This document shows positions 9,103 through 16,827 of a DNA stretch of 64,000 bases, piece by piece. The notes under the pieces are model-generated. The model had not been told where the DNA came from, searched no databases, and was given only the letters and a program-made list of their open reading frames with translations. Source of the DNA: Propionibacterium sp. (GTDB lineage Bacteria > Actinomycetota > Actinomycetes > Propionibacteriales > Propionibacteriaceae); assembly GCA_012517965.1 (NCBI GenBank), contig JAAYTZ010000073.1:1-64000 (forward strand). The letters are read 5' to 3'. A program made the translations under genes and the position numbers. Every line of letters begins with the position of its first letter. Positions within the stretch are counted from its first letter, which is position 1.

Positions 9103-10144
9103 GTGCGCGCGGTTCGGCGGGCACGCCGGCCTCGGCGAACCGTTCGGCCAGCTCGTCGACGACCTCGGCCAGTTCCGACAACCCCAGGAACGGCCCGCCG
9201 GCCAGCAGCCCGTCGGTGCCGAGCAGCACCCCCATCGGCACGGCCGTTTGCCCGAGGACCGCCTGGACGTAGGCGCCCGGGTCTTCCAACCCGCTGGCCG
9301 CCAGGGCGGGGACCCGATCGGCCAACTGGGGCAGGTGACCCACCACCGGCCGGAACTCGAGATGGGGCACCCGCGCCGCCCACCCGGGCAGCTGTTCGAA
9401 CACGTCGGCGCACGCGGCGCACGTGAAGCTGAGCCAGATCAGAAACACGGCACGGTCGCGGGGGAGGTCGCGCAGGGACACCCGCTCGCCGGTCCCGTCG
9501 ACCAGCGTCACGTCGGGGATCGGACGCCGTTCGTACGGCTCGTCGGGGGTCGCGGGCGCCTGCGATGCCTGCGCGTCGGACGCGTTCCCAGCAGCGGGCG
9601 CGACGGCTGCCGGGGTTCGCCCGGCCGGCTCGTGGAGCACGAGGCCGACGACGGCGGCGGACACGACTGCGCCCACCAGCCACCACGCGGCCTCGGCGTC
9701 CAGGGCCCCGATCCGCGCGAGCACGACGTCGCGGATCATCGTGGCGTCGACGACGGCCAGCACCGCGACCAGCAGTAGCAGCGAGTTGCGGAGCAGCGTC
9801 CAACGGCTGACCCGGCCCGAGGCGGCCGCGCCGAAGCAGTTGCAGGAGACCTCGCCGCCTGCGGCGACGGCGCGGGCGATGAGGATCCAGTAGGCCGCGA
9901 ACAGCCCGACCGTCGCCAGCGTCACCCCCAGCAGCACCCAGCCCTGGGTGAGCAACAGTCCGACCGCGAGCGCGAGCTCGGCGTAGGGAACGGCCGCGAC
10001 GATCCAGGGCTGCGCGAGGGCGGGGGGCACGCGCAACGCGTCGAACGCGGCGCGTCCGGAACCGGGGTCGCGCAGCTTGGCGACACCGCTGGCCACCAGC
10101 ACAGCGGCCAGCAGCATGGGCGTCAGGATGAGGGCTTCGGGCAC
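9092..10144 (-). CDS. MauE/DoxX-type redox membrane protein fused to a C-terminal thioredoxin-like (MauD-like) domain
   Basis: 'LAAVLVASGVAKLRDPGSGRAAFDALRVP...PYAELALAVGLLL...CNCFG' (MauE signature) followed by 'VTLVDGTGERVSLRDLPRDRAVFLIWLSFTCAACADVFEQLPGWA' (CxxC thioredoxin fold). Confidence 0.85.
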   Translation of the reverse strand: MPEALILTPMLLAAVLVASGVAKLRDPGSGRAAFDALRVPPALAQPWIVAAVPYAELALAVGLLLTQGWVLLGVTLATVGLFAAYWILIARAVAAGGEVSCNCFGAAASGRVSRWTLLRNSLLLLVAVLAVVDATMIRDVVLARIGALDAEAAWWLVGAVVSAAVVGLVLHEPAGRTPAAVAPAAGNASDAQASQAPATPDEPYERRPIPDVTLVDGTGERVSLRDLPRDRAVFLIWLSFTCAACADVFEQLPGWAARVPHLEFRPVVGHLPQLADRVPALAASGLEDPGAYVQAVLGQTAVPMGVLLGTDGLLAGGPFLGLSELAEVVDELAERFAEAGVPAEPRALTA

Positions 10145-10159
10145 GATCGCTTTCCCACT

Positions 10160-10438
10160 TCAGTCAAGGATGATGTCGAGCAGGCCGAACCGGCCCATCT
10201 GGGCGAGGAACGCCAGCACGCCCGGCTCGGCCGTCCGTTGCTCAACGCCGTAGGCGTCGGCGATGTTCCTGATCACGCGGCCGACCACGGCGGGCGCGGC
10301 GATCTCGGCCCAGACGGCTGCGCCGACGCCGTCGATGCCGTAGACGGAGCCGGCGGCGTCCATCAGGGCGGACTCTCCGCCGAGATCCTCCCGGCGCACG
10401 TCGGCGCGGGCCTGCACGATCGAGCGGCGGCTGATCAC
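10160..10438 (-). CDS. PqqD-family peptide chaperone / RiPP recognition element-like protein
   Basis: 92 aa; 'VRREDLGGESALMDAAGSVYGIDGVGAAVWAEIA...FLAQMGRFGLLDI' matches the PqqD pattern (..LD...G..Y.LN..G..IW..). Confidence 0.8.
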   Translation of the reverse strand: MISRRSIVQARADVRREDLGGESALMDAAGSVYGIDGVGAAVWAEIAAPAVVGRVIRNIADAYGVEQRTAEPGVLAFLAQMGRFGLLDIILD

Positions 10439-11310
10439 GGCTTAGCCCCACGGACGTCGACCTCGACCGTCCGGGCGACCTCACGCAGCCGTGTCGCGTC
10501 GGCCGGGCGGCGTAGCCGGAACAGCGGGGTGGTGCGGGCCAGCGCCGTGATCCGTTCGAAGTAGGCGTCGCGGCCACCGATCTCGTCGCCGATCTCGCGG
10601 TGGTAGGTGGCGCTGACCAGCGTGCTGAGCCGCAGCGACGGGTTCACGGGCGTGATGCTGAGGGTCGCATCCTTGCCGGGGAGGACCTGGTAGATCCGGG
10701 CCAGAGGCAGCGGCTGCGTCGCGGGCTGCGCGGCGTCGACGAAGTACTTCTGGCGCCCGGCGGGGTCGGTCGCCCGGGTGTCGATGCGGCGCAGGGCGCC
10801 GGGGTCAAGCCCGAGGGTCGGCAGCACGTCGCTCCACACGCGCACGAAGGGTGTTCCGGGCTGGACGGTCGGGACGCCCTCGGGGTCGAACGCCACGGCG
10901 CACACGTCGTCGGTGACGAGCGGGTGGCCGAGCCCCACCAGCGCGACCGCCAGCGACGACTTGCCGCAGCCCGGGGGCCCGACGAACAGCACCGCCTGCC
11001 CGTCGATCGCGACCGCGGCCCCGTGCAGCACCAGCAGGCCACGCTGCCACGCCAGCGCCACCGTCACCGAGCCCAGCAACAGGCCGTCGACCTCGTCGGG
11101 GGTGGCGTGCGGGTCGGAATCAACGATGACCCGTTCGCCGTCACGCACCCTGAACCGGCCGAGACCCTCCACGGCGAACAGCACCTCTCCGGGGGCAACC
11201 TGACACGATGAGGACCCGGTGCGGGGTCCTTGCAGTCGCTCGGGTACTCCTCCTGCGGCAATCTCGACAGCGTCGAATCCGGGAAGCCCCAGTCTGAGCG
11301 ACAACTCCAC
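10435..11310 (-). CDS. HPr kinase/phosphorylase-related (HprK-like) P-loop protein
   Basis: 'LLVLHGAAVAIDGQAVLFVGPPGCGKSSLAVALVGLGHPLVTDDVCAVAFD' (Walker A plus HprK-type VTDD). Start set at GTG 11310, just after the upstream stop; overlaps PqqD by 4 nt. Confidence 0.82.
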   Translation of the reverse strand: MELSLRLGLPGFDAVEIAAGGVPERLQGPRTGSSSCQVAPGEVLFAVEGLGRFRVRDGERVIVDSDPHATPDEVDGLLLGSVTVALAWQRGLLVLHGAAVAIDGQAVLFVGPPGCGKSSLAVALVGLGHPLVTDDVCAVAFDPEGVPTVQPGTPFVRVWSDVLPTLGLDPGALRRIDTRATDPAGRQKYFVDAAQPATQPLPLARIYQVLPGKDATLSITPVNPSLRLSTLVSATYHREIGDEIGGRDAYFERITALARTTPLFRLRRPADATRLREVARTVEVDVRGAKP

Positions 11311-11315
11311 CTCAA

Positions 11316-11963
11316 TCAGGGATAGTTGGCCAGGAGCCCGTCGCAACTCGAGTTCGAGTTGCCACACGTTGTCGGGTAGGGGAACGACCTGGTCACTGTC
11401 CACGTTTGCGTGACGTTGTTGACTTTGTAGGTGAATGTAACCGTGATGGAGTACGGACCTTGCATGGCGAAGATGGCACACGGCCCGTGACAGGTGCACC
11501 CCGGCGAACAAGTACAGGTGTCAGTCGAGGCATTGCAGGTAGCGGTCTTGCAGTAGCCAGCAATCGCCCCCGTGGTGCAGGGCCCGGCGCCCCAGCGCCC
11601 TCTGCTCTGGTCTGAAGTCTTGCCGTCCCAAAGCATCTTGCTTGATTGAACTGTTATCGTGGCGCCTGGCTTGACCGTCTTGTTCGGGTCGAACGTGAAC
11701 GTCCAGCCGAACGGCGCGGTGATCTTCACTTCTGCGACAGTAGGTTCGATCGCAGTGAAGTTCTGGATCGAGACGCTGAACTCCCACTTGCCGTTGGCGC
11801 CGCTGTAGAGCGCTTCGGTGAAGACCAACTTGTAGTCGGGCGAGGCGGCCATGGCCGGCGCGGCGGCGGTCAGCCAGACGGCCGGGGCGCTCCAGGCGAC
11901 ACCTGCCGCGAGCGCGCGTCGCGAGACCGGCCGCTGGGGCGACGCCGTGTCGGTCTCAGTCAT
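11316..11963 (-). CDS. Exported Cys-rich protein with Tat-like signal and Ig-like beta-rich body
   Basis: N-terminus 'VSRRALAAGVAWSAPAVWLTAAAPAMAAS' (twin-Arg, hydrophobic stretch, AxA). 'GPCTTGAIAGYCKTATCNASTDTCTCSPGCTCHGPC' has 8 Cys, plus 2 in the C-terminal 'TTCGNSNSSCDG'. Beta-rich segments flank the Cys loop. Confidence 0.8.
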   Translation of the reverse strand: MTETDTASPQRPVSRRALAAGVAWSAPAVWLTAAAPAMAASPDYKLVFTEALYSGANGKWEFSVSIQNFTAIEPTVAEVKITAPFGWTFTFDPNKTVKPGATITVQSSKMLWDGKTSDQSRGRWGAGPCTTGAIAGYCKTATCNASTDTCTCSPGCTCHGPCAIFAMQGPYSITVTFTYKVNNVTQTWTVTRSFPYPTTCGNSNSSCDGLLANYP

Positions 11964-12066
11964 AGTGACTCCTTCTCAAGGCAGAATGCTTCCTCGACTA
12001 ACGTTAGCGGCCCGGGGGACCTCCCGGCAAGGCGCGGACGGCACACGGGCCTGGTGTGAGGGTAGT

Positions 12067-13125
12067 GTGCGAGCCGTGCCGACCTCCCTCACCCTGGCCA
12101 CCAACAACGGCGACATCGCCGGCGGCGAGGTGATGCTGCTCGCGCTCGCCGAGGCGGCCGGGGACCTCGGGCTCGCCGTCACCGTGGTGGCCCCCACCGG
12201 ACCGTCCGAACTGCTGGACGCCGCCCGCGCCGCCGGGTTCGCCGCGGTCGCGATCAGGGCCACCACCCGGTCCGCCTACGCCCGCGGACTGCGCGCCTGG
12301 GACGCCGCCGAACGCAGCGGGCTGCTCTGGTGCAACGGCCTCGTGCCCGCCCTCGCGACCGCGGGACACCCCGATCGCGTCGTCCACCTGCACCAACTCC
12401 CCCGCGGCCGCGCCCAGCGCGTGGCCGCCCTCCTCGCCCGCGTCGGCGCGCGGCGGGTGGTCGTCCCCTCGCGCACGATGGCGGCCGACGTGCCCGGCAG
12501 CACCCCCCTGCCCAACTGGTGCGCCGAGGTCGTCCTGCCGTCCGGGTCGCACCACCGCGACCCGGACGCCGTCACCCTCGGCTACCTCGGCCGACACTCC
12601 ACCGACAAGGGGGTCGACGTGCTCGCCCGGGCGCTGGCGCTGCTCGACCGCCGCACCCCGGGGCGGTACCGGCTGCTGCTCGCCGGGGAATCCCGGTTCG
12701 TCGACGAGGCCGACGCCCTGCGCGTCCGGGACGCCCTCGACCGCGTCGCGCCCCTGGTCGAGCGCCCCGGCTGGATCGGACGTTCCGACTTCTTCGCCGC
12801 CATCGACCTCGCGGTCTTCCCGTCGGTGTGGGCCGAACCCTTCGGGCTCGTCGTCACCGAGGCCCAGTCGGCGCGGGTGCCGTTCGTGGTGACCGACGCC
12901 GGCGCCCTGCCCGAGGTCGCCGGGCCGGGGTACCCGTGGATCGCCCGCGCCGGCGACCCCGCCAGCCTCGCCGACACCATCGAGCGGGCCCTCGCCGAGG
13001 CGTCCCCCGCCCACCTGGACGCCGCCCGCGACCGCTGGCGGCGCGAGTACTCCCCCGAGGCCGGACGCCGCCGCCTCGCCGCCCTGCTCGCCGGCCTCGG
13101 AGTCCGCGTCGGGGGTGCGGCGTGA
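12067..13125 (+). CDS. GT4-family glycosyltransferase
   Basis: 'GYLGRHSTDKGVDVLARALALL', 'LAVFPSVWAEPFGLVVTEAQSARVPFVVTDAGALPEV'. Alternative GTG start at 12076. Confidence 0.85.
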   Translation: MRAVPTSLTLATNNGDIAGGEVMLLALAEAAGDLGLAVTVVAPTGPSELLDAARAAGFAAVAIRATTRSAYARGLRAWDAAERSGLLWCNGLVPALATAGHPDRVVHLHQLPRGRAQRVAALLARVGARRVVVPSRTMAADVPGSTPLPNWCAEVVLPSGSHHRDPDAVTLGYLGRHSTDKGVDVLARALALLDRRTPGRYRLLLAGESRFVDEADALRVRDALDRVAPLVERPGWIGRSDFFAAIDLAVFPSVWAEPFGLVVTEAQSARVPFVVTDAGALPEVAGPGYPWIARAGDPASLADTIERALAEASPAHLDAARDRWRREYSPEAGRRRLAALLAGLGVRVGGAA

Positions 13126-14228
13126 CCCGCCCCCGCGTCGCCCTCGCCCACGACTACCTCACCCAGCGCGGCGGCGCCGAGCGGGTGGTGCTGTCGCTGC
13201 TCAAGGCCTTCCCGGACGCCCCGCTGTACACCAACCTCTACGACCCCGACGGCACCTTCCCCGAGTTCCGGGACGCCCGCATCATCACGTCCGGCCTCAA
13301 CCGGGTCGGCTTCCTGCGCCGCGACCACCGCAAGGCCCTGCCGCTCCTGGCCGTGTCGACCAACAGCCTGCGGATCGACGCCGACGTGGTCGTCGCCTCC
13401 AGCACCGGCTGGGCCCACGGGTTCCCCACCACCGGCCGCAAGCTCGTGTACTGCCACTCCCCCGCCCGGTTCCTGTACCTCAGCGAGCAGTACCTCGGCG
13501 ACGCCCCCGTCCTCTCGCCCGCCAGGTTGGCGCTGCGCGCCCTGAGGCCCGCCCTCATCCGCTGGGACCAGCGGGCCGCCCGCAGCGCCGACCGGTATCT
13601 GTGCAACTCCAGCGTGATCCGCCAGCGCATCCGCGACGTGTACGGCATCGACGCCGAGGTCGTCCCCCCGCCCGCTGGCGTCCGGGCCGAGGGCGACCGG
13701 GCGCCCGTCGCGTCGCTGCAGGACTGGGTCGACGAGGGCTGGTACCAGGTCGTCTCGCGGCTGATGCCCTACAAGAACGTCCAGCAGGTGGTCGAGGCGT
13801 TCCGCGGCCTGCCCGACAAGCTCGTGATCATCGGACGCGGCCCCCTCGGCGCCGAGTTGCGCCCCACCCTGCCGCCCAACGTGCGCCTCTTCGAGGGCCT
13901 CTCGGACACCGAACTGCGCTGGGCGTACGCCCACAGCCGGGCACTCATCGCCGCCAGCCACGAGGATTTCGGCCTCACCCCCCTGGAAGCCGGCGCCTTC
14001 GGGAAGCCCTGCCTCGCGTTGCACGCCGGAGGCTACCTCGACACCATCGCGCCCGGCGTGAACGGGGCGTTCTTCCCCCAGGCGACCCCCGAGGCGATCC
14101 GGGACGCCGTCGCGGCCCACCGGGGGTCCGCCTGGGACGTGCCGGCGATCCTGCAGCACGTGGACGCCTTCTCCGAGGACCGCTTCATCGCCCGCCTCCG
14201 GGCCGCCGTGGCCGACCTCGCCCGCTGA
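13122..14228 (+). CDS. GT4-family glycosyltransferase (mannosyltransferase-like)
   Basis: 'VALAHDYLTQRGGAERVVLSLLKAFPDAPLYTNLYDP', 'KLVYCHSPARFLY', 'VSRLMPYKNVQQVVEAF', 'HEDFGLTPLEAGAFGKPCLAL'; overlaps the upstream gene by 4 nt. Confidence 0.9.
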   Translation: MTRPRVALAHDYLTQRGGAERVVLSLLKAFPDAPLYTNLYDPDGTFPEFRDARIITSGLNRVGFLRRDHRKALPLLAVSTNSLRIDADVVVASSTGWAHGFPTTGRKLVYCHSPARFLYLSEQYLGDAPVLSPARLALRALRPALIRWDQRAARSADRYLCNSSVIRQRIRDVYGIDAEVVPPPAGVRAEGDRAPVASLQDWVDEGWYQVVSRLMPYKNVQQVVEAFRGLPDKLVIIGRGPLGAELRPTLPPNVRLFEGLSDTELRWAYAHSRALIAASHEDFGLTPLEAGAFGKPCLALHAGGYLDTIAPGVNGAFFPQATPEAIRDAVAAHRGSAWDVPAILQHVDAFSEDRFIARLRAAVADLAR

Positions 14229-14336
14229 GGCGGGCGGGACGTCCCCCCCGGGTGGCCACGGTTGCCACCGACTGGACGCGGCGCCCACCCTGAGAGTACC
14301 GTGAGCGCGCTCAGCGGTTTCTTGGGGGGAAGTTCA

Positions 14337-15812
14337 ATGTCGCTCACCGCTACGGGGGTGCGCTCAGGCCAGGTCGACGACCCGGGCGCTGAGGCCCGAT
14401 CCCGTCGTTCCGCCCCGCCGCCCCAGTCACTGCTCCTCGTCCTGGCGGACGCCGCGGCCATCGCGCTCGCCGCCTACCTCGCGCTCAGCCTGCGCGTCGC
14501 GCTCACCGTGTTCGCCGAGGCGGCCGACGTGGTCGCCCTGGTCGCCCCCCTCGGCGGGGCGCTCGTCGTCGCCTGGCTGGTCACGATCGCGCTCTTCGGT
14601 GGCTACTCGCCCAGGCAGGTCGGCACCGGCATGACCGAGTACCGGCGCGTGATGCGCGCCTCGTTCGCGCTGGCCGCGCTGGTGGGGATCGTCGCGTACC
14701 TGACGCAGTACCCGCTCTCGCGTGGGTTCTTCTTCCTGTTCTTCGGCCTGGGGATCCCCCTGCTCAGCCTCGAGCGCTTCCTGGTCAGGCGGCTGATCCA
14801 CCGCGCCCGGGTACGCGGGACCCTGCAGACCACCGTGCTCATCGCCGGCGACCTCGACCACATCGAGGACGTCGCCACCGTGCTGCGCCGCGAGCGCTGG
14901 CTGGGCTACTCGATCGTCGGTGCCCTCGCCGCCGACTCGGCCGACGGCGAGACCCCCAGCGGGATCCCGGTCCTCGGCACCCCCGACGACGCCTCGGACG
15001 CCGTCCTCGCGACCGGCGCCGAGGGCGTGATCTTCGCGGAGGGGTCCTTCCGGCGGGGACGCGACTTCAACCTGCTCGCCCGCACCCTCGAGGGCACCCA
15101 CGCCCAACTGATCGTCGTCCCGGCCCTGACCGACATCTCGGCCCAGCGCATGGACGTGCGCCCGGTCGCCGGCATCCCGCTCGTGCACATCGACCGGCCC
15201 CGCGCCCATGCCGCAGCCCACTGGCGCAAACGCGTCTTCGACATCGTCGGCTCGGCCCTGCTGCTCGTCGTCGGATCGCCCATCTTGCTGGCCGTCGCCC
15301 TCGCCATCAAGATCAATGACGGCGGCCCCATCCTGTTCGCCCAGCAACGCGCCGGAATCAAGGGCGAACCCTTCCGGTTCTTCAAGTTCCGCTCCATGGT
15401 CGTGGACGCCGAAGACCGCCTCGCCGAACTCGCCGCCCAGAACGAGAGCGACGGCGTCCTGTTCAAGATGAGCGACGACCCGCGCATCACCCTGGTCGGC
15501 CGGTTCATCCGCCGCTATTCGCTCGACGAACTGCCCCAACTCGTCAACGTGCTCCGCGGCGACATGAGCCTCATCGGCCCCCGGCCCGCCCTCCTCCACG
15601 AGGTCAGCCGCTACGAAACCCACGTGCTGCGCCGCCTCGACGTCCGCCCCGGGATGACCGGGCTGTGGCAGGTCTCCGGACGCTCCGACCTGTCCTGGGA
15701 AGAAACCGTGCGCCTCGACCTGTACTACGTCGACAACTGGTCGATGTTCCAGGACCTCGCCATCCTGGGCCGCACCTTCAACGCGGTGGTCGGCAAGCAC
15801 GGTGCCTACTGA
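14337..15812 (+). CDS. Polyprenyl-phosphate priming sugar transferase (WbaP/ExoY family)
   Basis: N-terminal membrane domain plus 'KRVFDIVGSALLLVVGSPILLAVALAIKINDGGPILFAQQRAGIKGEPFRFFKFRSMVVDAE...RRYSLDELPQLVNVLRGDMSLIGPRPALLHE'. RBS 'ggggggaagttca'. Confidence 0.95.
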   Translation: MSLTATGVRSGQVDDPGAEARSRRSAPPPQSLLLVLADAAAIALAAYLALSLRVALTVFAEAADVVALVAPLGGALVVAWLVTIALFGGYSPRQVGTGMTEYRRVMRASFALAALVGIVAYLTQYPLSRGFFFLFFGLGIPLLSLERFLVRRLIHRARVRGTLQTTVLIAGDLDHIEDVATVLRRERWLGYSIVGALAADSADGETPSGIPVLGTPDDASDAVLATGAEGVIFAEGSFRRGRDFNLLARTLEGTHAQLIVVPALTDISAQRMDVRPVAGIPLVHIDRPRAHAAAHWRKRVFDIVGSALLLVVGSPILLAVALAIKINDGGPILFAQQRAGIKGEPFRFFKFRSMVVDAEDRLAELAAQNESDGVLFKMSDDPRITLVGRFIRRYSLDELPQLVNVLRGDMSLIGPRPALLHEVSRYETHVLRRLDVRPGMTGLWQVSGRSDLSWEETVRLDLYYVDNWSMFQDLAILGRTFNAVVGKHGAY

Positions 15813-16809
15813 CCCCTCCGGGCCGGACGCCTCCGTGGTCGTCCCCAGCCACCACGGCGCCCACCGGCTGCCCCACCTGCTCGCGCAGCTGGCCGCCCAG
15901 GAGTGCGACCGCCCGTGGGAGGTCGTGGTGGTCGTCGACGGGATCGTGGACGACACGCCCGCCCTTCTGGCCGCGTGGCACGACCGACTGCCGCTCCGCA
16001 TCGTCACCCACCAGGTCGCCCGCGGCGTGGCCGCCGCGCTGACCAGCGGGTACGCCGCCGCCCGGGGCTACTACCTGATCCGCTGCGACGACGACCTCGA
16101 CATCCCCCCTGGCTTCATCGCCGGTCACCTGGCGGCGCACGCCGGGCGCACCGACCGCGTCGTGCTCGCCCTCACCCGCGACGAGTTTCCCGACACCCCG
16201 TACGCCGCCGCCTACGGCCGTCCGGCCAACGCGCGGGCGCTGGCCGCCGCGTACGCCCAGGCGCCGGAACACCGGTGGATCCACCTGGCCGCGTGCAACT
16301 CGTTCCACCGCTCCGCGTGGGAGGCGTCCGGGGGGTTCGACGCGCGCTTCGCGTACGGGGAGGACTCCGAGTTCGGCTACCGGCTACGCCGGCAGGGGTT
16401 GGACTTCGTCATCGATCCCGCCCTCGAGGTCGGCCACCGCGGGCCCGCCACGAGCGCCGCCACCCGCGTGCCGCGCGCCTACGTGAGCGGGGCGTCCCGG
16501 CGCCTGTTCGCCGCCGTCCACCCCGAGGCGCGCAGACCGCTGGGCCGGCCCGGGGACTGGCGCGGCCGGCTGTGGAACGCGGCGGTGGGGGTGCTGGCGT
16601 CCGCGATGCGCCGGCGGGAGGGCTACCGCACCCTCGGGAGCCTCGCCGACCGCGCGCTGCGGCACGTGTCCCGGCGCGCGGGCGGCCGCATCGTCGCGCT
16701 GCTGGTCGAGGCCGCCGGGCGGTCCGGGCAGCGGTACGGCAGCCTGGACCTGCACACCTACCGCGACCAGAAGGACGCCGAGGTCGCCGGCGAGCTGTCC
16801 GGGGCTTGA
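15802..16809 (+). CDS. GT2-family glycosyltransferase
   Basis: 'ASVVVPSHHGAHRLPHLLAQLAAQ...VVVVVDGIVDDTPALL', 'RCDDDLDIPPGFI', 'GGFDARFAYGEDSEFGYRLRRQGL'. Confidence 0.9.
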   Translation: MPTDPSGPDASVVVPSHHGAHRLPHLLAQLAAQECDRPWEVVVVVDGIVDDTPALLAAWHDRLPLRIVTHQVARGVAAALTSGYAAARGYYLIRCDDDLDIPPGFIAGHLAAHAGRTDRVVLALTRDEFPDTPYAAAYGRPANARALAAAYAQAPEHRWIHLAACNSFHRSAWEASGGFDARFAYGEDSEFGYRLRRQGLDFVIDPALEVGHRGPATSAATRVPRAYVSGASRRLFAAVHPEARRPLGRPGDWRGRLWNAAVGVLASAMRRREGYRTLGSLADRALRHVSRRAGGRIVALLVEAAGRSGQRYGSLDLHTYRDQKDAEVAGELSGA

Positions 16810-16827
16810 TCGAGTGCGGACGCCGGC

